DNA from: Platynereis dumerilii
Taxonomy: Eukaryota; Annelida; Polychaeta; Phyllodocida; Nereididae
Assembly: GCA_026936325.1 (NCBI GenBank)
Contig: JAPTHN010000012.1
Location: forward strand, 38,946,537 to 39,010,536
DNA length: 64,000 nucleotides
Reading direction: 5' to 3'
Below, piece after piece: positions 36,390-48,895 of the stretch (the first letter of the stretch is position 1; each line of letters begins with the position of its first letter). Made by a program: the position numbers and the translations under genes. The notes beneath the pieces were generated by a model. That model did not search any database, was not told the DNA's origin, and saw only the letters and a list, made by a program, of their open reading frames with translations.

Positions 36390-37369
36390 TTAGCGGGGCA
36401 GGTATGTAAAAAAATAGTGCATTTATACGTAGAAGCATGAAACTAGGTGCACACTTAAAAAACATCTATACAAACATATTTGGATAGGGAGCCACTTCAG
36501 ATTTAGCTTAGGTGGCTACTGGCAGCCATTTTCCAAAATGGCGGTCAATTCTTCCATGTTGCTGCTTTCTGTGTAGTTTCTACGAATGGAATACACCTAA
36601 ATATTGTTTTTTATTGCTCCTCTAAGTATTCAGTACGTTACTATAACATTTTTTGGTAGCCTTGGTCTATTTTCAGGCTTGTTGTAATCCTTTTTGTTAG
36701 AAATATTGATTCAAACACTGGATTTCGCGGTTACGGATGGTTACACCAATTCTCTATGAATCTGAAAATTAGTTACATATTTGAATTCCTTGTAAGAAGA
36801 GCTTTGAGTACCCGCATTAATGGGTTTCGTAAACTTGGTACGAAAATGGAAAAAATGAAAATAAAATTATTTTGGAAGATTTTGGTTTTTTCTTTAATTT
36901 TGACAAAAAATTCACGGAAACTATTGATGCGACGATTCATTCGAAAGCTCTTCTTACAGGGAATTCAAATATGTAGTCAGTTTCAAAATCAGTTGAGATT
37001 CCATGAAACTATGGGAAACCGAGAAAATGATACATTTTCTTCAACGGTTCTAACAAAAAGGACCCTGACTACCCTAAAATTCCTCAGTTCAATCAAGAAA
37101 TTAATTTATAATGTTTTTCAGATCAGTAGAAGGAATAATGAGCTCTGTTTTCATACTTTCAACCTATAGGCACTTCACAGAAAGCAGGAAAATGAGATAA
37201 TTACCCGCCATTTTGGAAAATGGCTGCCATGGGTCAACCAGGTCAAATCTGAAGTGGCTCCCTGTCTAAATATTTTCTTTAAGACGATTTTGAAATGTGT
37301 GCCAAGTTTCATACTTCCATGTATAAATGCACTATTACTCCCCTATTCATGACAAATCTGCCCCGCTAA
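36390..37369. mobile_element. 980-bp fold-back element
   Basis: The ends are TTAGCGGGGCAG and its exact inverse. The arms match for about 230 bp (AGTGCATTTATAC, GGGAGCCACTTCAGATTT and GCCATTTTCCAAAATGGCGG on both). The centre also folds: ACATATTTGAATTCC and GTAAGAAGAGCTTT have inverted partners on both sides of about 36870. The 137-codon plus-strand frame at 36756-37169 lies across this palindrome and looks accidental. Unit B has GGCAACATTGGCC at the empty site. Confidence 0.9.
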
Positions 37370-38756
37370 TTGGCCATTTCATGTGTAGCTCATTTAAGAT
37401 TCCCTTATAAACCAACTGCACTTAAATTCCCCCTCCTCCACTCTTACCTGCACGCTTAAAACATTCTGTTCTCTGAACTGCTACTCAAACTGTAAAAGGT
37501 ATCATCATTTCTAAAATAAGATCTTTTTACAAAACACACATGGTAGTTTGATCTTGTCTAAGCTTTAATGGCCAAATATCCTTTGCACACCTTTTTAAGG
37601 AGCCTTTTAAAATTTCCTGGCATAACTTTCCACATTAGTCGTGATACATTTTACCAAGAATACTAAGTTTCCTTCTTCCTTCATGGCTAGATAGCCTAGC
37701 AAAAAGACTTTGACAAAAAATTTCACGACTTTTCATTAGACTTTCTACTGTTTTTCTGCTAAACTTCTTTCTGTTTCCTGCAAATTCAATATGAGCAATT
37801 ATGCGCTGATTTATTTTGATGCCTCCGTTTCATGTTGTCAGCGCGGCTATAATTTATGAATAATAATGAATATTTGACTTTGATTCTTTGACAAATCAAT
37901 TGTAATATTCCTGACTCAGCTGGAATCATGATTTATTATTTGTCAATATGCAATTGTCCTTGTCTCTCTCTTTTGGTAAATGTAAGATAGGATATCATTT
38001 GGATAATCAAAACATCTAAGTAGGCTAATTCACATTGAAACCTCTTCTTGCACTTTTAATGACGTATTCAATCTTCTGTGTGTTAAAATAACTGATTCTG
38101 TAAATGCCATGTCAATTTTGACAGACTTTAAAGCCGGTCCCATTTTGGAAGTATCTCGCAACTATTTTGAAAGGACATGATGAGATACAACCAGAACGAT
38201 GATAACATTTAAAGCTGTGTTCGTTTGTACCCATTGATTTATTCCGTTACATTATATTAATCATATCAACATTATATTAATCATATCAACTTAATGAACT
38301 GAAGTCAGTTTCATTCATTTGCCCCAAGGAAACCTTTTTTTTTAGTATAATCAGTAGATCAATATAATTCACATAAAATGAGAAGTAGAAAAGTTTGAGA
38401 TTTTTTATAAACTTGAGAGACTTCCTCTGAACTGCAGGAAAATTTTCTAACTCTGCTTAGTCAGGAAAAAGGAAATACTTAACTTAAAAAAGAGAGCTTT
38501 TTATCCTTCCTTTCCTGTGCATCATTAGGGTAAAAAAGTCCAGATAAGCTAGGAAGCTTCCGGTGATGATTTTTTTCCTATTTCATCAACAAAATATGTC
38601 TTTCTTTGACAACAAAGGATGGGCTAAAGTAACAATTCTAAGTGCGCTTAAAATGAGCAATGATTCATGTACCCTCTTACCTCTAAACCTCAAATTAAAG
38701 CCAATGAATGGAATTTGGTCTTAAATACGTATGGACCATAATTGCCATTTTGAATG

Positions 38757-38933
38757 CAGTGGTCCCTGTGTTATAAGACTGTCCCTTCTGCCATCATGAA
38801 GTGGTCTCTCATGGGGATGCAGTCTCTAGTTGGGGTCCATGATGCACTAAAAATACAACTTAGTGACGGAGGAAGGCGGTCACATAAAGTAGGTCAGTCT
38901 TATAACAGAGGATCTTACTACGCGGGTACCACT
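38757..38933. mobile_element. 177-bp MITE
   Basis: The left end starts CAGTGGTCCCTGTG and the right end is the inverse of AGTGGTACCCGCG. Both arms share TGTTATAAGACTG in inverted orientation. Unit D near 61715 lacks the insert. The CAGTGGTCC start resembles pogo-type ends, which is an inference from the first bases only. Confidence 0.65.
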
Positions 38934-39779
38934 AAAGCAATTGATGTAAATACATATCTAAACAACACATTTGTCTTGAGAACAACAAACAAAATATTTC
39001 CCCCAGTCATCTGACACATGTATAAACATTCACTATTCTCACTCTCTGACCTATACAGCCAATCACTGCACTTCCCAGAACAACAAAATTGCATCTAAAA
39101 GGTCCAATTTTGCTATCATCTTGAACCTTTTTTACCGTTGAAGTCAGTAATTCATGTGTTTTTACAGCTAGACCATTTTGGCAAATAACTGTGCTCTTAA
39201 TGCACCTCCCTACCAGACACCTAGGCAGCTATTATGAACCTTTGATCTCAGTATGGACACAATTTATGAGACGCATTCCAGCTGGATGTTGTGCAACTTG
39301 CACATCAACATTCTGGTCCAGGTATAGGTCCAAGTAGTTATTATGTTGTTTTTCAAAAGATACTACATAAATTGTAATCTAATTAGCACATACTGATTCT
39401 GGCATACCCTTAGAAGTCTTACTTTAACCGGGTATCCGAGCAAAAGAAGCTCCTAGAGATAATATGCTGAGCTGAACCAATCTCTACCTCTGCCAAGCTG
39501 TCTTCATTTTAATTTGCATGGGATGTTATCAAAATTCTTATATACATGTAACATGGAGTAGCTAAATGTTTCTTGTTCTTGATATGTTTTGTTATGGATT
39601 CTGATAATTCTGGCCAAATATTGTCAGCTAAGCAATGAACAGTGTACTGTACTTCTGAAGAGGACTTTTTCATGCCTCATTTACATTTGCACACAAATCT
39701 TTGCTCTTGTACAGCGTGGCACCAAGCTGATCAAAGGCGACAGTGAATACAATTTATGGGGACAAGTCATAAGCGCTGC

Positions 39780-40325
39780 GTGAGGAGCTTCATTTCAACC
39801 CAACCACACTACTAGTTCAGGAAAAGGGATTTAGGGAAAAACAAGGCTGACAGGCATATTGCAATGGCATCAACAAAGTTATTTTGTCATCTGTCATTGC
39901 AACAAAAGTACACTAGTCATTGGGTGTGCATGAGGGGCTTCAATTTCAGCTAACCACATCTGAGCTCATTCAGGAAAAAGGAATTAGGGGGAAACAAAGC
40001 TAAAAGACATTTTTGCAATTGCATAAACAAAGTTATTTTGTCATCCGTCATTGCAACAAAAGTATACTAGTCATTGGCTCTACATTAGGGGCTTCATTTC
40101 AGCTCAACTATATCAGAACTATTCCTCGAAGAGGAGTCAAAGGAAAACAAGAATGGAAGACAATTTCCAGGTACATTAACAGTTATTTTATCATTTATTA
40201 TTGCAACAAAAGTATACAGGTCCTTGGCGCTATGTGAGGGCCTTCCTTTTAGACCAACTACTGTACATCAAAACTATCTCCTGCACTGGAATATGTGGAA
40301 AACAAGACAGGCAGACAAAGTAAAA
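39780..40325 (+). repeat. Four tandem copies of block 11 (about 150 bp each)
   Basis: Copies start near 39781, 39930, 40085 and 40233, each with a GAGGAGCTTCATTTCA-like start and a later CATCAACAAAGTTATTTTGT-like stretch. Units A and B have one copy, so this expansion is specific to C. Confidence 0.9.
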
Positions 40326-41626
40326 ATGTCACCATTATCCTTGGTCCCTTTTGCCTCTTAATATGCTGCTTACGGCTCATGCTTAAAGAGCAGGGAAAAG
40401 TGAATCAGGATGAATAAAAAAAAATCGAAACGCTTCCATTAACAGTACTAGGCCTATGACATAGGGAATGTCATTCTTGAAGTGAAGGAGTTGCTCCAAG
40501 GACTGAGGAATTTGTGTAAGGCATTATTATTCAGTGTCTTCCCTGTTGAAATAAGGCCTGAGACTTAAGTAAAACTTTAACATTGCAAAACAGTTAAGTA
40601 TCACCAAAATAGATTTGTACTGTTGATGAAACACATTATGGTTGCTGAAAATGTCAACTTTTGGTGTGGCAGCTAAGAAAAAATGTGAACGTTTTTTGAA
40701 GGATTTAAAAGGATATTGAAGTCAGATTGCTTGTCAGTAGCCTTATGAAGTAATTAAAATTTAGCCAGAGTGTCATTGGAATTTAATTTGCCATTCTAGT
40801 CAGTCTGATCCACATACAAACAAAGGATTATCCTTGCATGTGCTCCTCCATTCATTAATGTTTGATTTAGCAAAAAAAAAGGGGAGAGCTACACTTGGTT
40901 AAGTATAGACTTGTTCATGATATATGATATATATATATATTTATATATATATGGATCTTCGCCAACGACATGAAATCCCATTTACTTTGGATGGCATTGT
41001 TATACGTTGGCATCAAGTCTGGTTTAGAACCAAATAGCATACCCTTTCTGTCAGCAGCAAAATCAAATTGATTTCTCATTCCTTTTGACAGTTTCCCGTT
41101 TAAGCTGAATTACTAATACAGACATTTACAGAAATGCTACTGTATGACGGTCACTTTTTCTGTAAAATAAAATAATTGTCACAAGCATGCTTCCCACATA
41201 GCATTATGAAGTCATTTTTAGCTCTCGTTACAAGAATGAAATCGGAATTTCATTTACTATTCTAGTCATTCCAATCAGCTTAAAAAACAAAGGACAGCAA
41301 GTGAATTTACAACTTCCGTAACATTCGCCACTATTGACGAGAATTAAAATAGCGCTATGATCAAAAGTGTAAACAACATCAGAAAACAATTTGTCAAGTC
41401 GATAATCATTGATTGGTTTGACAATCCAAAGTTTTAACATGGCTTGTAAAATCTTTGCTCTGCGATAAGCATTTAACAGAATAGATGTTGGCTTCATTCA
41501 TCACAAAGTTCGCAAAACCATCTGTTATGAAACCTTAAATCTTTGTTATTTAAATAAATGTCATATATTTTATATCATAATTCCACTTTTCTTTCCAACG
41601 GTTGTATTGTATTAAATTTGTTGGAA

Positions 41627-41920
41627 GAAGAAAAAACCTGTGAAGAATGTTTACTTCAGACATCCACCTGTTTTTTTTTAATGAGTGACTGAAATAGAAA
41701 TTAATGCATAATTAATGTTATGATTGATTTAAAGTGCATTATTATGGGCAATGGAAAATATAGTTTAAATGTTGAAGGGGAAAAAACCTGTAAAGAATGT
41801 TTACTTTAACACATCCGGTTGGGTTTTTATGGTTGGCTGAATTAAAAATTAAAGTCTTGATTGAATGAATATGCATAATTACTATATAGCAAATGGAAAA
41901 TGCAGATTCAAGTATTGAAG
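41627..41920 (+). repeat. Tandem duplication, about 145 bp x 2
   Basis: AAAAAACCTGTGAAGAATGT and the sequence after it recur as AAAAAACCTGTAAAGAATGT 146 bases later, each followed by a similar tail containing ATGCATAATTA. Single copy in A-C near 5935, 14905 and 31600. Confidence 0.75.
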
Positions 41921-42069
41921 CTTGCCACATTCACACATGTTGTGGATGAGTCAGTGCTTTTCAACATGTGGCGGTGAATTCCGGACACATATGTAAGATA
42001 TGATATAATTCACAACACTTAGGATAAAAACTGATACGATTAGAACACAACACCATAAAATTGGAGGCA

Positions 42070-42170
42070 CTGATTCAGCTCAAATTATTGAGTGAGGTGG
42101 TTGCACAAGTTCATTGAGCCCACATTGATTATTATTTCAAGTGGATAGCTTGAAAATTGTGTACTCTCTC
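42070..42170 (+). mobile_element. Half of a palindromic MITE (relic)
   Basis: The sequence AGCTCAAATTATTGAGTGAG followed by GTGGTTGCACAA matches one arm of the palindrome at 44179-44375. The second arm is not visible, so this is a solo arm or a decayed copy. Confidence 0.5.
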
Positions 42171-42377
42171 AGACAGCGCAAAATATTGCTTCAACACAGT
42201 CTTCAAATTTTACAGTGAATTTAGAACACCCGTCTTTGTTTTGAAGATAAACAACAAGGACTTTCAAACTAGCAATTCCTTCCAGTAGAATGAATTTATA
42301 GAAGTATTTACCAACAAAACCTGCTTGAAACAGATTCTATCAGGAAGACCAAACAGTTTCATTGCTCACTTCCATTA

Positions 42378-42701
42378 CTGCAGATTCAATTAGTATGAGT
42401 TTCTCTGGCTTGGTATCTCACTGTCTACGTAGCATTTTCTGCTTTTCTGATTGGACCCTGGGCAGTAAAACGTCTTCCAAATCTGTCAGTTGAACGTAGA
42501 AAGCAATGGAATATGTATTATTCTGCTTCAGTGATCAGTTGTGTTTGACCAATTGATCAGATTAGCTGATAAATGGATGCAATGATTTTGGCATTCAAAT
42601 TAGTTTTAGCCACGTAATTCAGTGCCTCAACCAATCACATGATCTAAATTTGCTACGTTTTTCTATCGAATTGCAGAAACTCATACTTATTGAAATTGCA
42701 G
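42378..42701. mobile_element. 324-bp MITE with TA target site
   Basis: CTGCAGATTCAAT at left and the inverse of CTGCAATTTCAAT at right share AGTATGAGTTTCT further in. TA flanks both ends (42376-42377, 42702-42703). Units A, B and C have the uninterrupted CCATTAACCAGTCTG-like site. Non-coding. Confidence 0.85.
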
Positions 42702-43617
42702 TAACCTGTCTGTTTTATGGCTAGTTTCTTGATTAAAGTCAACTGGCTTGTTTGGTCTGATTAGTTTCAGCAATTTGAATTTAGCAGCAATATTGTGGAC
42801 CACTAAATAAAGCAGAGAAATTTACAATTACAAGGCGAATCAATTACCTGACAAAACATCTTCTGGTTGTTGAAGTCTTAATTCTTTTGTGTTTGGCATC
42901 AGAAATGGTTGTGACACACAAACTAGGTTCTAATTATTGTTGTCCTTGAGACAAAGTCAATTGCTTTTCTCTGCTTGCTGCATTTGACAGCTGAACATTA
43001 GAGGTCCGTGACATTGAATCACAGAAACACTGTAACTGAATTATACAGCATCTGCCAATATTTTATTTAGGCTTTGATGTTAACATTTTATTAGAGTCAT
43101 TTCTGGGGAAGCATACATGATATGTGCCTCTTTGCATAATTGTTTTTCTGGCCAGAACTAAACGACTGTCTTCTAAAATTCATTTTCCCCTATACACATA
43201 TACTTCAGCAAAATTTTGATAGGTGTCAGCTTTGCAATGTTATCATATTTTTCTGTCAGTAGCAAGATTATGAATTTTCACATCGTTCTTTACATTTTCT
43301 AACTGACACTGCTTTGGCAAATTTTTAATTGTTGATTAGAGGTTCTGGATTATAAATATGTTACATTTCCTTGCTCTTCATTAGAATTATGAAGATTTTG
43401 ATACCCTTTTAGGCAGAATAACGTTGGATGTCATTTGTATTCTAGCCGGCACAAGATCAAAGGACAACATTGTCAACAAGTGAATTTACAGCTTCCCGAA
43501 CATTTGCCTCTATTGACTAGCCTTAAAATAGAGCGATGATCAAAAGTGTAAACAAGATTGGAAAACAATCTGTCACTTTGATGATTATTGACTAATTTGA
43601 AATTAAATATTTACATA

Positions 43618-43768
43618 GGATGTGTTATTTGCACAACTTAGGTACTTACAATAAAATGGAATATGAACATACATGAATACATTAACGGTGAAGTAAACTG
43701 TTGCACAGGAGGGCATCTGAGCAGAAACTGCTGTAACCGAATGGTTAGGTGCACCCCTCCCCCCTTTA
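43618..43768 (-). mobile_element. 3' fragment of the 22857-26557 LINE family
   Basis: About 150 bp matches the 3' untranslated end of the LINE at 22870-23030, for example GAGGGCATCTGAGCAG versus GAGGACACCTGAACAG, and the run CCCCTCCCCCCTT. It is strongly 5'-truncated and has no coding part. Block-3/4 sequence of unit D resumes on each side. Confidence 0.85.
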
Positions 43769-44178
43769 AATGTAGTTACTAATGTGTTTAAATTTCAGAA
43801 AGTATGTGTTATTTTATAAGGTCACAAACACAATTTGCCAGAACAGTAATGTAACCAGGTTTAATCTTCGACATTTAAACAGATTTGCAAGCTGTAAATA
43901 TCGTTATTTTTGTTATCAACAGATGTGTTTCATGGGTGAAAAAAAACTTTTTAGTATAACATAGGGGTGAAGATATTAAATGCTTATATAAAATTAATTT
44001 GAGACATTGCAGATTCAAATAATATTATTTATGTGGCACATATTAGATTTGCTCTTTTTCGCTTGACTGCCCTGAAATTCAGGAACCTGGCATTTTATGT
44101 AATTGAGAATATCAAAAACATCTAAGTACACTACTACACAGACGCAGGGAGGTCAATTTGAAACAAAACCTTTCATTG

Positions 44179-44375
44179 TACACTGAAAATTCTGAAATTT
44201 TGAGTTAGCTCAAATGATTGAGTGAGATGGTTGCACAATTTTTTTGAGTTATGATAGCTTGCTGTTTTGAGTTATGATAATCTTTATGTTGCAACAAGCT
44301 ATCTTGGCTCAAAGGAATTGTGCAACCATCTCACTCAATCAATTAAGCTAACTCAAAATTCAAAATTTACAGTTT
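44179..44375. mobile_element. Palindromic MITE, about 197 bp
   Basis: Both arms contain TTTTGAGTTAGCT and, after a short variable stretch, GATTGAGTGAGATGGTTGCA in inverted orientation, about 60 bp each. The centre also pairs (GATAGCTTG and CAAGCTATC). A solo arm is at 42070-42170. Confidence 0.85.
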
Positions 44376-44406
44376 AGAACAATTCTGTAAAGTCAAATTT
44401 ACAAGG

Positions 44407-44465
44407 CAAAATGGCATTGTGTCGGACGTGCTCACACGACGTACGTCGGACACGATGACATTTTG
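44407..44465. other. 59-bp CpG-rich stem-loop
   Basis: CAAAATGGCATTGTGTCGGA and the inverse of TCGGACACGATGACATTTTG pair over about 23 bp with three mismatches around a short loop. The loop contains CACACGACGTAC. It is CpG-rich in a CpG-poor neighbourhood and lies just after the palindromic MITE. It could be a tiny palindromic MITE or a structured RNA; no other copy was seen in this window. Confidence 0.55.
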
Positions 44466-46441
44466 GTGTAGCTCAGCTACTGTTGCACTTGGAGCTTTGG
44501 TTGATGGCTTGTCTGAAACCCCTATTACCTGGCCACATCCCTTTTTAACAATAAAATAGCTGAGGTGTAGTGGTAGGGCTACACAAGCTGCTAAAAAAAT
44601 AAAATAAAATGCCTCACATCTTTGCATGTTAAAAGACAGCAGAAAATGAGGAATAATGTTCTCATCAAAAAACGGTTTTAAATCTCACTCAATTGGCTGA
44701 ATTTGAAACTTTCATGTTGTACATGTATGATGAATTTAAAAGTGGCATGTAATAATGTAATAAATATGATTTTTGAAGTGATCGGGTTACAATTGGGATA
44801 CAAATTTTTACTGTTAAGAGGCAGATTTCATAATTCACATTTTATGAATAATTGACATTAAGGGCTCTCTGCAGAAAAGAAATTGGCATGATTTGTTGAA
44901 AGTATTTATGTTTTGTTCCTGTCGAGTCTTTTTTTAAGCTTGGCCACATTATTTGCAGCTAAACAGGTTGAAATTTGGGCAGCTGCTGCAGTCCTGACAA
45001 AAAAGTAATTTCAGTTTTCGAGGCAAGGAGTAGGCCCTACTTTCTTTACCTAATTTGTAGACCGAGGTCAAAGTCTTCACGTTGCTGTAGGCAATGTAGA
45101 CTGAGGACATTGTATTTGCTGAGCTCTCTTGAAAATCATTGGAAGCAAAAAGTGATAAAAACAAACAATCAAGCATGAACACAAACAGAAAACTGCAATC
45201 TGCAAACAGAAAGCAACATAAGCGGTGATCTTGTTTTGTCTCCAGTCCTGAGGTGTTTTCAACACAAAGAACAGTCAAGATATTTAAAAAGTGGGAGGGA
45301 ACATTTATTTCTGGTTGTCACTTTTAAAAATATCAGAATATGTGGCAGTTCTCATCAATTAATCAATCTGTCAATGTATCAATCAGGATTTACGATTGTG
45401 ATGTATATTTTGGGAATTTAATTTCTTGATCTACACTGAGCGCCATTAAAAAATGCAACATCGCAAAATGGCTCAAAAATGGTACTATCTCTAAATATAT
45501 CAAGATGAAATTTTGAACACACTTAGCAGTTGCCATCAGGTGTATTCGTGATTCTGAGAGAAAAACTGTCTTGTCAAATCAAATCGTCATAGCTACTGTC
45601 GAAAATACAAGTCACAAAATTTCAAGATCCTCTGATCATTAATTTCAACAACCTTGCAGTTCTTTCCACAACATTTCTGATTAGTCAGGAAAGTTTACAA
45701 TTTTACTTGCTTGATGGGACGAAAAAAAGTAATATTTGACCGAACCAAAATTAAAGATGATGAAATAAATAAATAAAATTTTAGTGTCAATGCTGGCCTG
45801 CCCCCTACAGGAGCTTTTTGCTAAAATATTAAAAAAATAAGTTTTATTCAGACTTTTAGAGTTTTGTTATGGAATCATTGTCCGTGTTTGTGTTTCTATC
45901 CAACCAAGAGGCCTGCAAACTTTATTCTATCTAAATGCTATCTGAATTTGTCAAATGTGGTCTGAGTCAATCACTGTTCACCAAAGTGTGTTTGGAATCA
46001 ACCAATCAGATCATACATGCAATGCTTGACTGAGTATGATTGACTGCTGAATGTAATAGTCCAATGCCATTATTTGGAAAACAATAGACATAGAAACTGA
46101 AATAGCATATTATGAACAACAAAATGATTAACAGCTATCAGTTTTGCAAAAGCCTCCCTCTCTTCAGTCTGAAACTCCTTTGATTTTTTGGTGGAAAATT
46201 GTAGAAAATAGGCCGATTTTGACACTTTAAGGTACAGGAAAGTTCTGAAAATCGCACACAATATATTTTAAACCATTTCCTATCAGCTCATACCTTTATT
46301 TTTGATGGGAATAGGCCCTAAACTGCCGCGACACGTCCTGTGTCGCAAGTGTATAGTTCTCAACCTTACTTTTGTCTCCCATCCTTCTCAGCTACACTGA
46401 GAAGGTGGGTCTTCCTATCTACCTAATTTGCAGTGAGTTAA
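44466..46441. other. Interval with no supported gene (unit D)
   Basis: A+T-rich DNA without clear matches to units A-C. A minus-strand frame of 109 codons at 44949-45278 overlaps other short frames and shows no recognisable motif or clear splice context, so it is not called. A stretch beginning ACTGAGCGCCATTAAAAAAT near 45436 looks like the start of some repeat, but no partner end was found. Confidence 0.5.
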
Positions 46442-46655
46442 GGCCACGCATAATTGATCTTTAGCTTCGCGGACCCGCCGACACAATAGATTTCCTGCCG
46501 ATGGAAGAAAAAAATTGAAAAAAAAAAAAAAAATTTTTTTTTTGACATTATAAAAAAAAATTTTTTCACCTTTTTTTTTTTTTGTCCTACCGACCGACCC
46601 TAGAAAAAGGGCCTTGAGACGAATCCGAGAAGCTAAAGATCAATTATGTGTGGCC
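46442..46655. mobile_element. PIF/Harbinger-like MITE, 214 bp
   Basis: The left end GGCCACGCATAATTGATCTT has an inverse partner at the right end (one change over 20 bases, then AGCTTC on both). It is flanked by TAA on both sides (46439-46441, 46656-46658). A 3-bp TWA duplication with GG-starting ends fits PIF/Harbinger. The middle is mostly A- and T-runs in inverted arrangement, so the whole element folds. Confidence 0.75.
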
Positions 46656-48895
46656 TAATGAGTGGTTTTTTGCTCTTAAAAACATTTAAACCTTGGTATG
46701 ACAATTTCTAGCAGTGAAAAACTGGGTACCAACTGACGGCTTTGCTTGTTGATTCTGGACTGCAAACAAAGTTTCGGTTTAAATTATTACAACTATACAA
46801 AGAAAGGTGTGTGTTTACTTGTTTACATTGTCTTAGAACAATGCTATAGCATGTCATTATTTACCTTAAACAGGTGAAATGTTATTTACATAATTTTTTG
46901 CCTTAGTATACAGTGTAACTAACACGTAAGCTTACTGAGTACAAAGAATAACATTTCATTATTTGTTTACTAGTATTGACACTGTTTTAAGAAGTCTTAT
47001 CTTTGCTTCTGTGTCTGTGCAAGGAGGAGCTTTAAGTATGGAGCCACTAGGACTACATTCTAAATATTGTTGATATATTTAAATACTGAATTTTCTATCA
47101 TAGCGATAAATGTATAAACTTGCGATTGCTATAGTGACTGAGCTTACAGTTACTGAACATTCGTGATTTATGATTTTGCAGAACCATAATTAGAATACCT
47201 CAGATTGTTGTAATGGTTATCAACTGGGCATCTTGTATCAGGTAAAACCAAATTAATTTTATAGATAACAGATTTTCCTCTCACAGAAGAGCAAAATCGA
47301 TATATGATCAATTTCAAAATTTATGTTGGACAAAAATGATGTGAAATTATCTGCATGAAAATAGTTCACAAGAATTAGAGATGAAATAATAAAAAGTTTT
47401 TTTTCCATCCAATTGCTAGGAATTTTTGATCTTGAAAAAAATATTTTTTTATCAAATATGTTACTTGCTTATCCTGTCATTACAGGGGAAAAAATGTGTC
47501 ATTCATAAAATTAATTTGGTGTTGCCCATGTTTTTCGTGCAGTATACATCTATAATCCTCCTTATGTTACTGCTATATATTTTGTGACGATGAAAGGAAC
47601 CAAAAGGTGAACAGCGGCTGAAGCAGAGGTGAATAGCTGTGTTGTAACATTGTCTCCCTGGTTGACACCTTCAAGACCTTGTATGTTATTTTGTCGCTTT
47701 GATCTTGTTTAGTGCATAGCTGTATGTTGTCCGCATGTAGACACCTAATATATTATGTTCTGAACATCATAAATATGATATGATGAATTCTGTAATGAAC
47801 TCTTCAGGTGTGGTAACTGGATAACTTCAAAAGTTCATAATTTTGCCGAGAGACTCTTGCATAAAACTTTGAATCAGAAAGCTGCAGGCTTATTAAGTCA
47901 CTATAAATCTTGTCTCCCATCTATATTAATTCGAATTAGAAAGCTTTAAAAGTCATTAGTTTGGTGCATTTAATTCATTACACTATTCGACACCTCTGTG
48001 AGCCAGTATCTCACTCCAATAAATCCTGTATTATTTGACGTCTACTACTTCTACATGTTTGAATGTTTTTTGTCAATGCTCAATTCTAAGAGACCTCATG
48101 ATAGGATAAACGCCGACAGCATCTCATAAATTTGGTACTCTCAACTGAACTCCTTTCACCAACAGACTACCTCTTTTAACCTTTCAACTAACCTCGTCTA
48201 CCCTCACACCTAGCTATGTAATTCCCTCAACTACCCTAAAGTAGCCTCAACCAAACTCAGCTTCCCTTAGCCAGTAGCTTCACTCAATCAAACTCAGATT
48301 CCTCAAAAAAACTAAACTCACCTCCCCTCTACTAGACTTGCCGCCCTGAAACTAAACTCGTCATCCAATCGGATAGTAGTCTGACAATAGAGAACATTAC
48401 ATTTAATCGCCTCATAATTCTGTGTGGGAGTGATTCTAATTCTTCTTAAAAAATCCTTTTTGTAATCTGCAGAAATTTTAACTTCATTTCTATAATTCAA
48501 TGTCTCCTGGAAGAGATTCAGTTGTTTGTCTGCGTAAATCATAAAGCTCTCTGAAAAGAAGCTGGCGAATGGGGAATTAATGAATGAAATCATAACGAAA
48601 GAAATAGATTACTGTAACTTTATAAAATAAATTAAGTTTTAGATTTGATACTCTTGACAACTTTTTAAAATTTTTTTTTATGTCAATGCCATATGCCTAA
48701 CCTCTTACTACCTAAAATGCTTTTAGATGGTGGTGGACATTTTTGGCATGTTTAATTCACAACATTTATATATATTCTATGATTATTAATTCGCTAACAA
48801 ATGCAGTTAACAAATCTCACATTTTCAATATAACTGTTTTTCATATGGCGGGTTATATCTGTTTCTGTGAAACTTTTTTTACCATTTTTTCTTTT
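46656..48895. other. Unit-D interval: block 5 plus pyrimidine-rich tract
   Basis: Block 5 of the long unit is at about 47610-47790. A strand-biased stretch at 48130-48360 consists of drifting ACTACCCTCAACTAAACTC-like words, probably an old short tandem repeat. The 91-codon minus-strand frame at 48318-48593 starts inside this tract and has no recognisable motif, so it is left uncalled. Confidence 0.5.

Larger units (their letters stand above)
29205..40330 (+). repeat. Tandem long-repeat array, copy C
   Basis: Landmarks: block 13 at 29205-29480, block 1 at 29545-29760, block 2 at about 30180-30950, block 3 at 31205-31390, block 4 at 31920-32030, block 5 at 32495-32690, block 6 at 35900-36330 (tandemly tripled), block 7 at 37375-37510, block 8 at 37850-37990, block 9 at 38455-38570, block 10 at 39180-39310, block 11 at 39780 onward (four tandem copies). 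Insertions are 30379-30739, 33232-35638, 36390-37369 and 38757-38933. The remaining intervals (30740-33231, 37370-38756, 38934-39780) hold unit sequence without a supported gene. Confidence 0.85.

Noticed and set aside
36756-37169. 137-codon plus-strand frame
   Set aside because: It runs through the central palindrome of the 980-bp fold-back element and has no motif.
48318-48593. 91-codon minus-strand frame
   Set aside because: Starts in an old pyrimidine-rich repeat tract, has no motif, and no splice context supports it.
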